Below, piece after piece: positions 1 to 13,424 of a stretch of DNA of 64,000 nucleotides. Positions within the stretch are counted from its first letter, which is position 1; every line of letters starts with the position of its first letter. The stretch covers positions 1,178,001 to 1,242,000 of the forward strand of contig JAJHTX010000009.1 in assembly GCA_032164295.1 (NCBI GenBank), given 5' to 3'. Made by a program: the position numbers and the translations under genes. This DNA is from Inonotus obliquus. Its lineage: Eukaryota; Basidiomycota; Agaricomycetes; Hymenochaetales; Hymenochaetaceae. Below the pieces are notes generated by a model that saw only the letters and a program-made list of their open reading frames with translations, made no database searches and had not been told where the DNA came from.

Positions 1-3000
1 GGGAAATCGAGGTGCTTCGGGTGCGTGTTCTAGGCTTGTTGCTTTGATATCAAGCTGCTAATTACTGATATATCTTTCAGACTATCAAACATCCGAATAT
101 CGTGCGTCTATACGACGTAATTGAAACAGACAAATACATCGGAATCATATTAGAGTATGCATCTGGCGGAGAGTTGTTTGACCACATCTTGGCACATCGG
201 TACCTCAAAGAAAAGGATGCATGCAAACTATTCGCTCAACTTATCTCGGGCGTCTGGTACATACATCAAAAGAAAATTGTACACCGTGATCTGAAGCTCG
301 AAAACTTGCTTTTGGATCGCCACCGTAACGTCATCATCACCGATTTCGGGTTTGCCAACCGATTCGAACATCGAGCTGACGATCTCATGCAAACAAGCTG
401 TGGAAGTCCGTGCTATGCGGCGCCCGAGCTCGTCATTTCGGAGGGGCTTTACGTCGGATCAGCGGTCGACATATGGTCGTGCGGCGTTATCCTTTACGCC
501 ATGCTTGCCGGCTATCTTCCATTCGATGATGATCCTGCGAACCCGGATGGTGACAATATCAACCTGCTGTATAGGTACATAGTCAACACGCCACTCACCT
601 TCCCCGAGTATGTTTCTCAGGAGGCGCGGGACTTGCTTTCCATCATGTTGGTCCCGGACCCAACTCAACGTGCCGATCTTAAGACGATCATGGCGCATCA
701 CTGGCTCAAGCCTTATGCGCATTTGTTCAGCCGCAGTGTGCAAGATCTTGAGCGCCTCGCTATGGAGCAGCATCAGATGAAGCGACTGGCTTATCAGCGT
801 CAGATGAAGCAGCAGGCCGCTGCAGCTGCCGCGGAACAGCGTCAAATGCAGCGTAGCCAGAGCGCTAGAATCGAAGTACCACAGACATCCTCTCATGCGC
901 GTCGTACGCGTCCTCAACATCCACCATCGGCCATGAACGAGGAATATCTCTACGAGTCCAACCCCGACGATTCCATCTTTACTTCGCCTGCGCTTCCTCC
1001 TGTTAAACGCCACCCCGTTTCTGTTGCGGTTGGTGGCTCACAGACGTACGAGGATGATCCATTTGGCCCGCCTCCTTCGATGCCCTCTAGTGCTGTAGAT
1101 GAGACGATAGATATGGATGAGCTGAGAGGTGCCAAACCTGACAGCACACCCACGAGTCGCTCGTCTAAAAAGCAAGCAACCCCTTCGGCACTGCAGCCCG
1201 TCAAGAATGGCTCGGAGAAACGCAAGGAGAGAAAACGTCACACAATTCAACTCGAATATGGTGGAGACCAAGATGAAAATAGGCCGTCCCCTCCAGCGAA
1301 GCCGCGTCAGAAGTCAAAGTCTCGCGAAAAGACGCATCGCACTGAACCACAAGTGGCACAGCCTCGCGTGCGCGGGTCGCGAGACGAGAATATAGATGTG
1401 GAAGGGGAGGGTGCTGTAGTTACAGTTAGCGATGCTGTAGAGCCAGACGAGACGCAGTTGAGCCCTGGCATCGTATCAAAGAGAGATGCTACACCGAAGG
1501 CAGGCAAGCCTTTGCCTCAGCCCCCCTCGCAATTGGATAATGGTCCTACACCCATCGCTATGGCCGACTCACAGCAAGAATCTGTGTCGACTTCAGAAAG
1601 CTACAAAATGCAGCCTCCACCTGAGGTGTCCATTACACCTACCAGTCCGCCTCGAAGCGAATTCCCTCCCTCTTCCTTTGACTCTAGGGATTCTAGTGCT
1701 CCCGCGTCCGTCAACTCTACGACGGGATCTTCGAGGAGCGGACACCGCAGAGGCATGTCAGTCGATAAGATTGTCGGGAAGCTCTGGGGCTCGCAGTCTG
1801 AGACCGAGAGCCATATGAATGGCGTTAAAGCAAGGCGACCGTCTGATGCGAGCGCTACACCTAAGCGGTCTCCGTCTACTGCAAGTAAGAGACCTTCCAC
1901 GCTCGATATATCTGCCGCAGCAACTCCGGCATCGTCAATCAACTCGAAGTCTTCAATACATTCCGGAATTAGTGCTGTTAAGAAGGAAGAGAAGAAGTCC
2001 CGTCGTAACACGTTGACTGTTATGGTCGAGCCGCTCAGCAAGCGCATCAGTCAACGTGGTAAGAGCCGCGCAACGGTCACGGGAGAAGGCCAGGCTCTGG
2101 CTCATGGCCGCACGAAGGAGAAGCCATCCGTTCCGCCTCTGACCGTTCCAAGGACGAACGGAAAGACGGAGGAGGATGTCCCGGAGACGCCGCGCTTTTC
2201 ACGTGCGGATAGGCATGCGCATGCCTCTGCTATACCAGCGTCGACGAGCAAGGCGTCAAGGGTTATGCAGTGGTTCAGACAGAGAAGCAAGAGTCGCACA
2301 GCGTCACCCTCTGGAGATTATGAGGATCGTGCACCGACACCAACTGCGGATAAGCAGCGAAACGCAATTCCATCGTCTTACTCAGAATCGGCAGCTCCGG
2401 AGGTCGTTATCGATACACCAGAGACACCCGCGCCGCCGAAGAGGTTCGCACCACCGCTCGTAGGTCGTTCCGCATCGACACATGCAACGGAGACAACTGG
2501 TTCGGCGACACCGCATCACAATTCGTTTGTCCCGCGCACCATGAAGCGACTGTCGAACATGGTTGGCTCCCCTCAACCAAACCGTTTGGGATACAATAAA
2601 AATGCTATCCATCTTCACCATGGTGCTGTCGATCAGACGACAGTGACGACAGGCGCGCCGCCGGAAGTTATGGCACAGGTAACAAAAGTCCTTCTGGATA
2701 TGGGTCTCGAAGTTCAGCAAGAGACCGATTACAAATACCGGTGCATCCGTCCGAAGAGGAAGAAGATCGTTTCTGGAACGACTGTAGGTGGCGTCACCGC
2801 CTTTACTATGGTTGGTACTGCTGCGTCGAATGGGGTAAGAGGTTTCATGAATAACGCTATGCTGAAGTACTGCTGACGGATATTCAGATCGACAAACGCG
2901 GGCTTCCGCAGCCGCCTCAATCCTCATTTGTATCAACAGGTGGGATGCTCAAAGGGCTCCTTATGCGCCGTCAATCTTCGCAGGTGTCCACTCATCCCTC

Positions 3001-3333
3001 CATCGACGCTGATGCCAGTAGTGATGGGCGCGACACTTCGCGATCCGCCTCTCGTGAGAAGTTGGGTATGATGCCCTCGCCGCCCTCGCACGAACCGGTC
3101 TACGGTGAACGTACAGAAGATCAGGGCGACGAAATTCGTTTCTCGGTCGAGCTGACACGTATTGAGGGTTTGGAAGGCACATTCAGTATTGATATTCGTC
3201 GCTTGAAGGGCAACCTTCGAAGCTACAAATTCCTCTACGACACGCTAAGAGAGTGCGTTAGCTTCATTCTTCTGAATCCGTAAGAAGCAAACTAAACCTT
3301 CCTTCGCATAGGCGAATTGACTTTTCTCGATGA
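1..3333 (+). CDS. KIN4: Kin4-like Ser/Thr protein kinase with C-terminal KA1 domain (5' end outside window)
   Basis: A CAMK/SNF1-type serine/threonine kinase. Proposed exons are <1-20, 81-2834, 2888-3252 and 3312-3333. All junctions are GT-AG and keep frame. The first exon reads EIEVLR and joins [13 protein letters not shown]. The catalytic loop HRDLKLEN is near 282-305, DFG near 342-350, the activation segment [11 protein letters not shown] near 396-428, and DIWSCG near 468. The stretch [21 protein letters not shown] after the PFDDD motif is characteristic of the fungal Kin4 group. The kinase domain ends near 730. A long Ser/Pro-rich, probably disordered linker follows (with Gln/Ala-rich coiled stretch near 760-850). 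The KA1-like C-terminus has its first half at about 2660-2800 and its second half at 3130-3333, ending LRERIDFSR. The last exon is inferred because read-through would replace this conserved ending. Kin4 in yeast acts in the spindle-position checkpoint; that role is only inferred here. The N-terminal glycine loop and lysine lie outside the window. Confidence 0.92.
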
Positions 3334-5489
3334 GCGATCAATTTGTTCAGCTTTGTTAGCTTCTGCAACCTAAACTATATACGTTTTCCGATTCGTTTGC
3401 TCGTTTCAGTCTTCACCACGCACTGTTACAATAGCCAACCTCTACCATGCTACTCTAGTTTTCTCCGAGTTTCTCTTTTCAAGGTCCGATGTCTGCCTTT
3501 TCCCAAAATTTGCTCTTCTACTTCGGGTCCTCATGTCTATTATTTCCAAATATTCTCTGAGTTCGTTGCTCTAACTCGTCTTGCCGCGTAGTGTCGATAA
3601 TCCCATCCTTCGCTTTTCTTTCTTCCGCTTCTCTCCTCTTCTCTTTTCTCTCACTCTTTTCGGTTGCCCGATCCCGATTCCATGACCGATCGTCCTACAT
3701 TCGGTTCCCTCTCATGTTTAATGCGTAGTTCCGATTACCCATACCCTAATTTACGCTCAGTGTCATCAACACTCCACCAAATCCGCCCCCCAGACTTTCT
3801 GTTTCTGTATCCGTCTCTGCCTGCCCACTTTTCCCCTTCGGTGTTGAATATTACTACCGTATTTGCTGTAATTTAACTAAGAGAAGAAAACTCTCCAAAA
3901 CTCTCCTCCGCTCTCGGTTTTCTCTTTCGTATGAGATATTGTTTGTTGTGTGATGAGTAGGACCGGGATGCATAGTGACTGGGCTCCTCGGTCCGAATAA
4001 TCAATCACACTGCAGCGAGGGGAAAGGCCTCATCCCAGAAAAATCTTGCTCGCTGGTATTGGTCGTTGCGAGGCTACCAACTTGTCCTTAAGAAACAAAT
4101 GAACTCTAGCATCTGAGACTATCTGATCGGGAAAGAGAGGGGGAAGTAGATACACGACGAGTATACGATTGTGATTGAAATGCTTGGGTATTCTCATCTA
4201 TTCCAGATTGATCACACGACGCATCTGAATTTTCCTATATTGTCTTATTTCTGATCCGGTATTCTACTTGTAATCACTGCATGTACAGTGTTTCTGGTTC
4301 GGTCCAAGGAATGGCGAACGTACCTCGAGGGCGAACCGGGACTGGACCGCAGCAACTACATTTCATGACCGTTCTAAGACGTCTCCGATCCGTAGGTAGC
4401 TCCCAAACTCCAAGAAAGAGCAAGTTGAATCGATTTCGTACTGGGAGATAGGAAGCATTGTGGATTGAAGCCGTCATCGAGAGGAAATGATATATGCAAG
4501 TAAGAAAGTGGCCCATTGTTTTAGATCTTAACGATGTATGCTGAGCCGTGATATGCTGATCTTACGGAACCCGTGTAGACTCCAAGCGGGTCGCCGCAAA
4601 ATAAGCGTCATTCATGAGACAACCAGAATTTCCATGATGCTTCCAGGAAAGGCCTCGTGCTTCAGCGACGACTACAAAAGCCCACAGATAATAGGGACCT
4701 TGGATGAACTCTCTAACTCATGGAATGAGGAGCCGCCATCGAGAGATCTAGACCGCGCGTTCTGCTGTTACATCCATAGTGTCAATAGCAGGATCATTCC
4801 ATGCAGCTGTAGGAGGCGACAGCAATAGCATACAGCATTGCTGATGCCTTCCACAGACGTGTAGAGCCACTATGAGCGTGACAGCGGAGTGCGGGGGGGG
4901 AGATATTCTCTTCAGGGGATTTGAAATTCCATAAGCCAAAGCCCTCGTTATGAGGCCCAATAACTGGAGGCTAATCCTTGGGAGACATGAAAGGTAAACT
5001 CTTGAACTTGAAGGGCACAAAAGAGAGATTGAATGTGAAGGATTGAAAACAAACGGCTTCAGTTAGGGTACGAAATAGCAGGGGTCTCGTACGGCCTTCC
5101 ATATGCGCGTCGAGTCTTCCCTCTATTACAGCGTTGAACGCGATGGCGGGGTAGTAAATCATCCCCTCGAGAATCCAAGCTCTCTCTAGGTCAATGGAAC
5201 TCCAATAACGCACTCACCACTTATACTACATTAATTCCGACGGCATTCGACTGGGCGGAGACCTTAGTATCCTAAGGCGTTATAAAAGTGATGATGCGTT
5301 AGACAGAATCTCGCAGTCAGAGAATGAGAAGAGTGGGTTTAGTGCTTGTATCTGCAGTCTGATAACTGGAGCCGTATTTATACCTTGCGTGGTCAGGAAA
5401 CAAGTGGCGCGCCACTTAGCACAAATAGATACAGATCGGGAAGAAGAACAGGTGTACCGAATCATCCAGTGGCACATAATAAGACTTGA
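3334..5489. other. Intergenic region, no gene recognised
   Basis: The first 600 bases after the kinase stop are pyrimidine-rich and probably include its 3' UTR. Only short ORFs without recognisable domains are present on either strand, and I could not join them into a gene model with plausible splice sites. Confidence 0.5.
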
Positions 5490-6712
5490 GAATCAGGCTT
5501 GAAGGCCATGGTTGTGTCTTGTGCACCGCAGGTGGCCTAGGAAGGTCCAAGCGGAAATCTTAACACGAACCCAACAGACAATGGTAAGCACGGTCATCCT
5601 CCCGCTCGTTTTGTACACCCTAGAAATAAGCCGCCGGAAGAACCAGGTGTTGGGCGGACAGTAGCATGGTGTGTTGGCAACGAATGGGTGAGCCACAGCG
5701 ACCTCGGTTTGTGCATAGGCCCAGGATATCCAGAAGACAATAAAAGGATGTCTTCTAAGTCATAAGAGAAACATGAAAGTTTTCTTGTTCACCCCTTGTC
5801 CAAGTTATCGACATCAAACCAGTGGTTCGTATCAGACATCCGGACCATTCGGCACAATAGTGCTGCTTGGTTATATTCTTCTTTATATTGGCGCCGACGT
5901 TGAGATATTAGCCTTGTAACCATCTCGTATTATCATCTCTTGTGCATTCTGTCATGGCACGCATCAACGTGATGCTAGGCCGAGGTTAAAATCATTGCTC
6001 TCGAAAAGTGTCTCGCCGAAGAGGTGTTAGTCACCTCATGCATTTTCTGCCCGCGACCTAGCAGAGTCAAGATCTATTATATATATGATAAATGTGAAGA
6101 ACACACAAGGAGGATACGCACGCGCGGCTGGTTTCGACACGCAAGTGGACTCGGTGTCGGATCGAATTGGCTTGTTGCGCCCGAAAAATATCTTGAACCC
6201 TGCGTTCTAACGGAGTACTCACCCCTTCTTCCCCCATCCCATCTCCCCCATTAGGAGGAATACTCCTGACATATACCCCTGCTGTACTCATGTACCAGTA
6301 AGTACACTGAATTTTTCACTTTTAACGATCTGATATTGGCACCATCTCGACAGATTCTCTAGAGCTTTCACAGGCGTGCGTTGCTTGAGTTTGCCCAATG
6401 ATATTTCACCGGCTGGTTTCAAGAGGTATAATGTTAATGTCGCGCACGCACGAGTCATGGGTGATTTTAGGGCTGTTCAGTGTTTGCGATTGTGTTCGCT
6501 CTGCTTACATAACAGCCATGTTAATGACTCAGCACGAGAACCTGCCCTAAATGTAAATCTTGTCTCTGCTGTTCCGTGACTCGACACTCACAGACTGTTC
6601 GTCGACTCAATACAAATCAGTCGACTCGGAGCCATTACCGGAACCGGAGGAAATACGAACTGATGAACTGAACCACATACCCGTTAACTAGCTTCCGCCA
6701 CGAGCTTGTAAC
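5490..6712 (+). repeat. Diverged repeat, copy A: upstream region of the first F-box-like gene
   Basis: This block shares ordered islands of similarity with 8640-9496 and 13425-14205. Shared words include a match to tgggtgagcyacagcgac (near 5686, 8826 and, weaker, 13623), gtgcataggccca (5711, 8868, 13662), tccaagttatc(g/a)ac (near 5800, 8883, 13751) and a late island around ttgcttgagtttgccca (6383, 9168, 14152). The order and approximate spacing are kept. It is best read as the old 5' flank of a duplicated gene unit rather than a transposon, because no terminal repeats or coding capacity are visible. Confidence 0.65.
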
Positions 6713-8374
6713 ATGCTTAGCGACCCACGAGCAGTTTGGAACGACCTCGGCAACAATATCGTTTATAAAACATACTCCGACGAGAAACTTGCGGCGCTGT
6801 ACCTCAAGCATGATTTTTCAGCCCACATACTTTCGAAGGTATTCGAAGTCCTCCTGGACCCGCTGTTCACATTGGAGGACATCACACTCAAAAGCGTCCA
6901 GGATATCTTTAACCACATATCTAATTATCGTCGAGAGAATTTATCGTCGCCGAAGCTGCCAGTGGGTCGCTGGCTTGCATCTCCTTGCAAGTCAGCCAAG
7001 AGCCCGAAATGGCCGGTATCACAGCCCTCGGTCTTCCCGACGGATATAGTGAGCATTATTGTTGATAAAATGGTGGAGAATAGGAAACCGCTGGAGGTAG
7101 CTTCCACAGAAGAGAACTGGAGAGTTGCTTATCTCGACGACGTCTCAGATTTCCACGCCATGAGCCTTGTACATCCTTCTTGGACGCCAATTGCTCGCAA
7201 GGGACTCCGTTGCAGGGCTATCGCTCCTTATCACCAACTTGATAGATTCCTTGTGAGCCCTCTATGTGGTCCGTGGGTTACGGAAGTGATCATGTATTGG
7301 ACGGTTAATAACGGCAGTACGGGCGTCACGGACAGCAACGTCCATCTTTTCGAGGCCCTTCTAAAACGCGTACCAAATGTGCACTCTTTGGCATTAAACA
7401 CGTCCCTCGTCTGGCCGACCTATAAATTTGCCTGGAACACGGGAGTCATGCCTCCCCTGCGTGTGGACACTTGCCTCGAACTCGTTTCGAACCTTCCAAC
7501 GAGTCTCGAGAACCTGAGGCTGAATCATTTTATTGCGCGTGCCGATTACATCTCTTATACTAATCGTTGTTGCCACTGCACTCGTGATTTCAGTTATGAC
7601 AAACCGTTGTCTGAGAGCCTGGGTACCATCAGCGAGGCGGGCAACCTATTTGCACTTCTCCCGCGCATGCAGTCTCTCAAGAGCCTCTCTTTATATGGCT
7701 GGGCGGAGGACGAATGGGAGTTCGGGGATGGTGTGGAGATCGACTGGAGTGAGCATCCTTGTCAGAATCTTATGGCCGTCGAACTTGTCGACAAATATCA
7801 GTTAAGTAACGAAGGACTTAATTGGCTCATCAGAAGACGATGTGGATTTGATTTGCGAAGTCTGTCGATTTCCATTCGACACCTACAGCGTGTTGGGCAC
7901 CCTCTACCGAACTTACAGAAGTTGCGATTATACATTCCTCGCAGGTCGCGCCACGATACAATGCACCTTTCCAACATTTTGGAGAGTTTCGACCAACTCG
8001 TCAACCTGGACTTGTTCATTTTCGGTAATTTAGAACTGGACACCGCGAGATTTCCCAAGAACTTGGAGCATATCACTTTTCACATGACCGAGATGGATCT
8101 CCGTTGGCTACTGTCTCGACCAATTGCTTCTTACTCCATACCATTGTGGCCATCCTCGTCAAACTTTGTTCCGATAATGAAAAGTAATCTGCCCCAAATG
8201 GGCCGCCTCCAGAGCCTCGGCCTCATAGGAGTATCCTCTGTATGTGAAACGTGGAGGGTTAATCGGAACTCTGGCATTGAAGGTCTTCCGGTGAGGGAGA
8301 TACCCAGGGACCTTGTAAACCTTTGCGAGGAACATAACATCAAGCTTATCTGCCAAAGCGTCACAGACGATTAG
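6713..8374 (+). CDS. F-box-like / LRR-type protein, copy A
   Basis: Uninterrupted 553-residue frame. The N-terminal 75 residues, ending in the SVQDIFNHISNYRRE stretch, are shared with the second copy. An F-box-like segment follows at residues 105-165, with FPTDIVSIIVDKMVEN and SLVHPSWTPIARKGLR, a pattern common in agaricomycete F-box-like proteins. The rest consists of irregular leucine-rich repeats (SLALNTSLVW, NLRLNHF, SLKSLSLYGW, LVNLDLF). Such proteins are thought to act as substrate adaptors of SCF ubiquitin ligases, but no substrate can be inferred. The copy at 9497-11098 is collinear over the full length, and the flanks are duplicated too. The gene has no intron, unlike most genes here. 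The start is supported by the paralogue, which begins at the equivalent residue. Confidence 0.8.
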   Translation: MLSDPRAVWNDLGNNIVYKTYSDEKLAALYLKHDFSAHILSKVFEVLLDPLFTLEDITLKSVQDIFNHISNYRRENLSSPKLPVGRWLASPCKSAKSPKWPVSQPSVFPTDIVSIIVDKMVENRKPLEVASTEENWRVAYLDDVSDFHAMSLVHPSWTPIARKGLRCRAIAPYHQLDRFLVSPLCGPWVTEVIMYWTVNNGSTGVTDSNVHLFEALLKRVPNVHSLALNTSLVWPTYKFAWNTGVMPPLRVDTCLELVSNLPTSLENLRLNHFIARADYISYTNRCCHCTRDFSYDKPLSESLGTISEAGNLFALLPRMQSLKSLSLYGWAEDEWEFGDGVEIDWSEHPCQNLMAVELVDKYQLSNEGLNWLIRRRCGFDLRSLSISIRHLQRVGHPLPNLQKLRLYIPRRSRHDTMHLSNILESFDQLVNLDLFIFGNLELDTARFPKNLEHITFHMTEMDLRWLLSRPIASYSIPLWPSSSNFVPIMKSNLPQMGRLQSLGLIGVSSVCETWRVNRNSGIEGLPVREIPRDLVNLCEEHNIKLICQSVTDD

Positions 8375-8639
8375 CCTGATTATTGGAACAGTATGTACTG
8401 TCGACTTCCCTCCGTGCATGTTCAAGTGGCGTCATCCATGGTTTGGGATTGAGGGGGTAGTTTACTTTCAAGTCGATCAATGATTCGTGATAGTTATCAA
8501 GAGAGAACATTTTTTCCAAATTCCCGCTGCCTAATTCACACCTACTGCTTAATTCATACTTACAAATATTCAGTCGCCTTCATTTGTCATTGTTTATATA
8601 AATGTATTGATGTGATTCGTGTTATCAAATGATCGGGTG

Positions 8640-9496
8640 CACTGAAACCTGTATTGTCCACTACAGGCAGCCAAGAAGGCCCAAGTAAACATCTACGCAC
8701 GAGCTCGACATTCAATGTTGAGCGTGGCCACCCTCCTGCACATTTACCACGCCTTGTACATCTCAGAGATAAGTAGTCGGGAAACCGGGCTTTAGGCGGA
8801 CGGTTGCGTGGTGTGATGCCTTCGAATGGGTGAGCTACAGCGACTTTCCAACGCGTCTCTCGGTTCGTGCATAGACCCATTGTCCAAGTTATCAAAGTCG
8901 CGTTTTTCTTCTTCTTCTTGATCCAACTTGATGCAAGGCCCACACTGAAATCAACATCAAGTTCCCCTGTCCATCATGAAAAGTCAATCATCTCGTACAC
9001 TTCATGCCCAGTGCCCACGACCTATGAGATTCAATATATGATAGGTATACCAAGGACGTAGTACGAGGTGGTATGGTGTGGCTGGTTCCAGCATGTCGCA
9101 AGTCTATTGCATTAATATTCATCACCGTTAAACGGTCTGATTGGCATCATGTTGTGCAACTTTCATTGCTTGAGTTCTCCCATTTTACGTCGGATAGGAT
9201 AGGTTACCGTGCTGGCTGGTGTATAGAAATTAGGTAGATATACGATAATGTCGCGTTTCTATCTGGCCTGGATAAATCTTGAGCTGAGGTCCGTTGTGCG
9301 CGATCTGCGATAGGCAGACTCGGCGCTGTGGTAGTCACAGCCACTCACCGGAACAGACCGGAAGGGACCTTTAGCTAATCAGCGCAGAGCGGAGTCATTT
9401 TCGGTACCGAAGACAGCAGTATATATAGGTGAACTACATGGGCGTCGACAAACCACTAGAGTGCATCCCGCGCACTATACTTCACAAGCATTCAAG
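8640..9496 (+). repeat. Diverged repeat, copy B: upstream region of the second F-box-like gene
   Basis: Collinear with copies A (5490-6712) and C (13425-14205) over several conserved islands. It is shorter than copy A. The preceding stretch 8375-8639 also contains a 3' flank shared by both genes (cgtcatccatgg...ttgggattgagggg near 8430 and 11160). The duplicated unit was therefore upstream region plus gene plus at least 80 bases downstream. Confidence 0.65.
9418..9428 (+). promoter_or_regulatory. TATA-like element before the second F-box-like gene
   Basis: The sequence agtatatatag lies about 70-80 bases upstream of the preferred ATG at 9497. The ATG at 9461 is only about 35 bases from it, so it could fall within the leader, which favours 9497 as the translation start. 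Confidence 0.4.
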
Positions 9497-11098
9497 ATGT
9501 CCAGTGGCCCACAAGCTTACCTTCGCTCTAATATCGATTATGAAACGTACTCCGACGCGAAACTTGCAGCACTGTATCTCGATAACAATTTCCCAGTCCA
9601 CCTGCTCCTGAAGGTGTTCGACGTTCTCTTGGATCCACTGTTCAAGCTGGAGGATATCACCTTCAAGAGTGTGTGGGATATCTTTAGCCACATATCAACG
9701 TATCGCCGAGAGAAGCTATCATCACCGAATCAGGCCGGCCAGCTTTCACCACCTTCAACATCGAGACCGGAGCGGGTCGCAATACTGCCAGCAGATGTAG
9801 TGAGCCTCATCGTTGACAAGATGGTGGAAAACAGGAAGCCGCTGGGACCAGCATCCATGGAAAGGGATTGGCGACGCGCTTATGCCGATGATGTCTCGGA
9901 TTTCCACGCTATGAGCCTCGTGCATCCTTCTTGGACGCCAATTGCTCGCAAAGGGCTCCGTCGGAGGGCCATCATTCCATACGACCGACTCGATAGATTC
10001 CTTCTAAGCCCTCTATGCGGTCTATGGGTCACGGAAATGATTATTTATTGGACAGTTAATAACGGCAGTACGGGCGTCACGGACAGCAACGTCGATCTTT
10101 TCGAGGCCCTTCTAAAGCGCGTGCACAAGGCGCACTCGTTGGCATTCAATACGTCCCTCGTCTGGATGCAAAAAAAAAAAGGGTTTGCCCGCCGAAATCT
10201 GGGATCTACATCCCTCCGCGCGAGTACTTGCCTCGAGTTCGTATCGGCCCTCCTGCTGAGTCTGGAGAATTTGAAGCTGAGTCATTTTGTTCCGCGCACC
10301 ATTAGCTCCTATGATTATGATTCTTATGACTCATACGACTATCGTTGTAATTACACGGAACCACGGTTGGAGAGCCTGGATACCTGTTGCGAGGTGGGCA
10401 AACTATTTGCACTACTTCCACGCATGCAGTCTCTCAACTACCTCTCTTTATATGGATGGGGGGAGGCAATGAGGCTTCAGTGTGTCGACTGGAGTGAACA
10501 TCCTTATCCGAATCTTACAACGCTCGATCTCGTCGAAAATCTGAAACTACGCGACAACAGCTTTAGGTGGCTCGTCACGCCAAGGCATGGATTTAATTTG
10601 CGAAGCCTATCGATCTCCCTTCAACAGCTGCGGCTCATCGAATACCATTTGTCGAGCTTGAAGGGACTGCCGTGGCGCGATCGATACGCGATGTGCCTTT
10701 CAAATATTTTGGAGGGATACAACCAACTTGTCGACCTTGATGTGTTCGTCAGCGATGACTTGGACCTAGACGGAGCTGTATTTCCCAGTAATTTGGAGAG
10801 TATCACGTTCAACATGAGCGATGTCGACCTACGATGGCTGTTGTCTCGGCCAGTTCGCACCAAGCCATCGTGGCAATCGTCGTCGAACTTCATTCCAATA
10901 ATGAAAGGACAACTGCCTCATCTGACTCGCCTCCGGAGCCTCGGTCTCAGAGGAGTACGCTCTGTATCCGATACGTGGGTGGCTGGCAGGTATTCTACAA
11001 TCGAAGGTGTTCCTATGAGGGATATACCCAAGGACCTTTTAGACGTTTGCGAGGAACATAACATCAAGCTTATCTGCCGAGGCGTCACAGACGATTAG
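9497..11098 (+). CDS. F-box-like / LRR-type protein, copy B
   Basis: A 533-residue intronless paralogue of the gene at 6713-8374. An in-frame ATG exists at 9461. The ATG at 9497 (MSSGPQAYLRSNIDYETYSD) is preferred because it aligns with the start of copy A and leaves room for the TATA-like box. The F-box-like segment has ILPADVVSLIVDKMVEN and SLVHPSWTPIARKGLRRRA. The LRR-like C-terminus matches copy A to the end (EEHNIKLICRGVTDD). Two features differ from copy A. An 11-A run near 10170-10180 encodes three consecutive lysines where copy A has PTYKFAW, and a short Tyr/Asp/Ser repeat lies near 10309-10340. The frame remains open, so the gene is probably functional. Role as an SCF adaptor is inferred from the family. 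Confidence 0.8.
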   Translation: MSSGPQAYLRSNIDYETYSDAKLAALYLDNNFPVHLLLKVFDVLLDPLFKLEDITFKSVWDIFSHISTYRREKLSSPNQAGQLSPPSTSRPERVAILPADVVSLIVDKMVENRKPLGPASMERDWRRAYADDVSDFHAMSLVHPSWTPIARKGLRRRAIIPYDRLDRFLLSPLCGLWVTEMIIYWTVNNGSTGVTDSNVDLFEALLKRVHKAHSLAFNTSLVWMQKKKGFARRNLGSTSLRASTCLEFVSALLLSLENLKLSHFVPRTISSYDYDSYDSYDYRCNYTEPRLESLDTCCEVGKLFALLPRMQSLNYLSLYGWGEAMRLQCVDWSEHPYPNLTTLDLVENLKLRDNSFRWLVTPRHGFNLRSLSISLQQLRLIEYHLSSLKGLPWRDRYAMCLSNILEGYNQLVDLDVFVSDDLDLDGAVFPSNLESITFNMSDVDLRWLLSRPVRTKPSWQSSSNFIPIMKGQLPHLTRLRSLGLRGVRSVSDTWVAGRYSTIEGVPMRDIPKDLLDVCEEHNIKLICRGVTDD

Positions 11099-11609
11099 TC
11101 TGGTTACAAAAACAGTATGTATTGTACGATATGTCGACTCCCCCGTGCATATTCAAGTGGCGTCATCCATGGCTTGGGATTGAGGGGTAGTTAACTCTCA
11201 GGTAGGTCAATCACCGCGTGTCGAGTCCATCTGGTGGGGGGTGCCATAGACGAAAATATATTCCTTATTTTGACCTATTGAGCCATGTATGAGATAATCT
11301 AGCTTAAGTCGGACAGAGGCATCCAATAACGCACTATTGGAATATATGGAACCCCCCTCTCAGATACACTTGTACAGTCATAAAATAGATGGACAGATAT
11401 ACTATGTGAATACCTGTGTAAGTTTGGCAATAGATAACCTGTGTAGATCTATTTCGGACAGCACAAGGCACTTATTCTGACATAATTTGGATTGTAAGTC
11501 CGCTCAGATTTGTTTTATTTGGAGAAATGATTAGAAAATTGCAGATAATAATAAGTATATTATTGATGAGTCTTAAAAGTTATGTGACACGAAATATTAA
11601 TATTAGTGG
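11099..11609. other. A+T-rich spacer, no gene recognised
   Basis: Contains the shared 3' flank of the F-box unit (to about 11215), followed by A+T-rich sequence with no coding potential that I can recognise. Confidence 0.45.
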
Positions 11610-12874
<1,265 letters not shown>

Positions 12875-13424
12875 GCCTAGTCACGTAGAGTGAAGATGAC
12901 CGAATAGACTCGGAGTGGGCAATAAGAAAAATCTAGAAGAGCAAGTAAGGGAGTGATTCCTCTGTAGAGGGTGTGAGAGTGAGGGAAGGTGTTTGCGGGG
13001 CATGCGACATGGTGGTAAGAAGTTAAGAGAGGGTGGCACACATGTGCAATGCGTTGAAGTCAAGTCCTACCTCGACGCGTCCATACTAGATCGACACAGG
13101 GAATATACGATTATCTGACACAAGCTGCACCAGATAATGTAGTGTTATCTACCAACTGACTGCAATAGGCTATATTTGGGATAACAGCTATACGTGAACA
13201 CAGACCGTCTGAATTTATCTTGTCCACAGTTCCTCTAGATGATCTGTGAGCGGTACTTGGATATATGAACAAAGCATGTATCTTTTCGTCTAAACTGCAA
13301 ATGAGACAGACAAACTATTTTTGATTTTGACGATACTTCTCCATGTGACCTTCGTTTATCTGGACAGCCTCTACCAGATGGACCCGACACGCAGTGAATA
13401 CTACCCAAGAAGGAGGTTTCAAGT
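12875..13424. other. Spacer, no gene recognised
   Basis: Upstream of the deubiquitinase pseudogene. Only short frames occur, and no domain or repeat relationship was seen. Confidence 0.4.
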
